From the NCBI GenBank assembly GCA_002415335.1, contig DHXL01000292.1, positions 1 through 7,200 on the forward strand: 7,200 nucleotides of DNA, given 5' to 3'. This document shows positions 6,763 to 7,200 of this stretch, piece by piece; position 1 is the first letter of the stretch, and the number at the start of each line of letters is the position of its first letter. This stretch comes from Oxalobacteraceae bacterium UBA5157. Lineage in GTDB: Bacteria; Pseudomonadota; Gammaproteobacteria; Burkholderiales; Burkholderiaceae_D. The translations under genes and the position numbers were made by a program. The notes beneath the pieces were generated by a model, which was not told the DNA's origin, did no database searches, and worked only from the letters and a program-made list of their open reading frames with translations.

Positions 6763-7200
6763 ATGAAACGATTTCTGATTGTGGGTTTGCTATTGGCCAC
6801 CTCACTGGTTTACGCGCATGGCGATGATCATCCTGGCGATGATGTGATCGGCAAGCCCGGCGACGCCAAAAACGTCACGCGTACGGTAAAGATCAGCATG
6901 ACCGACGCGATGCGTTTTACACCCGACAATATTTCTGCAAAACAGAATGAGACGATTCGTTTTGTGCTTACCAACAATGGCAAGCTCATACATGAAGTCA
7001 TGTTTGGCACCGAAAAAGAATTGAAAGAACACTATGAGATGATGAATAAAAACCCGGAAATGATCCATAACGATCCTAACAAGGTAACGTTGGCGCCGGG
7101 AGCGACTGGAGACCTGGTTTGGCAGTTCACTCATGTCGGGAAAGTCGATTTCGCTTGCCTTCAACCGGGCCATTACGACGCCGGCATGAAAGGAAAGGTC
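6763..7200 (+). CDS. Periplasmic type-1 copper cupredoxin, truncated by the window end
   Basis: 146 residues are visible and the frame is open at the last base. The family normally ends soon after GKV, so only a few residues should be missing. The signal peptide (MKRF, core about 4-17) probably ends at YA (17-18), leaving a His/Asp-rich mature start (AHGDDHPGDD). The cupredoxin fold shows TVKISMTDAMRFTPDNI and then His77 in IHEVMFGT. The C-terminal loop CLQPGHYDAGM supplies Cys132, His137 and Met142, so the full type-1 copper set His-Cys-His-Met is present. An insert with several Met and His (about 84-104) lies between the first His and the loop. Similar proteins occur beside copper resistance genes (CopI-like periplasmic cupredoxins), so copper binding or detoxification is likely. 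Start 6763 has AAGAGG (6749-6754) ahead of it. The frame is also open from ATG 6697, but that adds 22 polar residues before the signal. Confidence 0.9.
   Translation, partial: MKRFLIVGLLLATSLVYAHGDDHPGDDVIGKPGDAKNVTRTVKISMTDAMRFTPDNISAKQNETIRFVLTNNGKLIHEVMFGTEKELKEHYEMMNKNPEMIHNDPNKVTLAPGATGDLVWQFTHVGKVDFACLQPGHYDAGMKGKV

Noticed and set aside
6802..7173. Minus-strand open frame of 123 codons
   Set aside because: It lies antisense to the cupredoxin, whose signal peptide and complete copper ligands make that strand clearly the coding one.

Overview
The window carries one continuous plus-strand gene cluster for a tripartite heavy-metal efflux (HME) RND pump of the CzcCBA/CusCBA type, with small metal-handling proteins on either side. 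Base composition looks moderately GC-rich, genes are tightly packed, Shine-Dalgarno sites are strong, and a TolC-type outer-membrane channel is present. This points to a Gram-negative proteobacterium, most likely beta- or gamma-, but I cannot name a genus. I saw no transposase, integrase, tRNA, rRNA or CRISPR array.

Layout. Bases 1-106 hold an upstream region with a perfect TATAAT at 50-55. Bases 107-571 hold a small His/Cys-rich protein with two predicted membrane segments, which I do not recognise. Bases 572-696 hold no confident gene, but a second reading frame stays open to 681, so the first gene may be frameshifted. Then follow the outer-membrane channel (697-2001), the periplasmic adaptor (1998-3008) and the inner-membrane RND pump (3011-6238). 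Next come a secreted helical protein with a triple His (6235-6678) and a type-1 copper cupredoxin (6763 to beyond the window end). Channel/adaptor and pump/helical protein overlap by ATGA, and the adaptor/pump gap is 2 bases, so these four genes read as one translationally coupled operon. The cupredoxin follows 84 bases later with no visible terminator.

How they work together. The pump should use proton influx to drive metal out of the periplasm (or from the cytoplasm/inner membrane) through the TolC-like channel, with the adaptor bridging the two. The cupredoxin and the His-rich small proteins suggest metal binding in the periplasm, and the cupredoxin makes copper the most natural substrate.

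Two features depart from the E. coli CusCBA model. The adaptor has only about 10 residues where the long alpha-helical hairpin normally sits. The pump lacks all three Cu(I)/Ag(I)-binding methionines of CusA, and its TM4 signature resembles the HME group of unclear substrate rather than CzcA or CusA. The substrate is therefore left open and no specific gene symbols are assigned.
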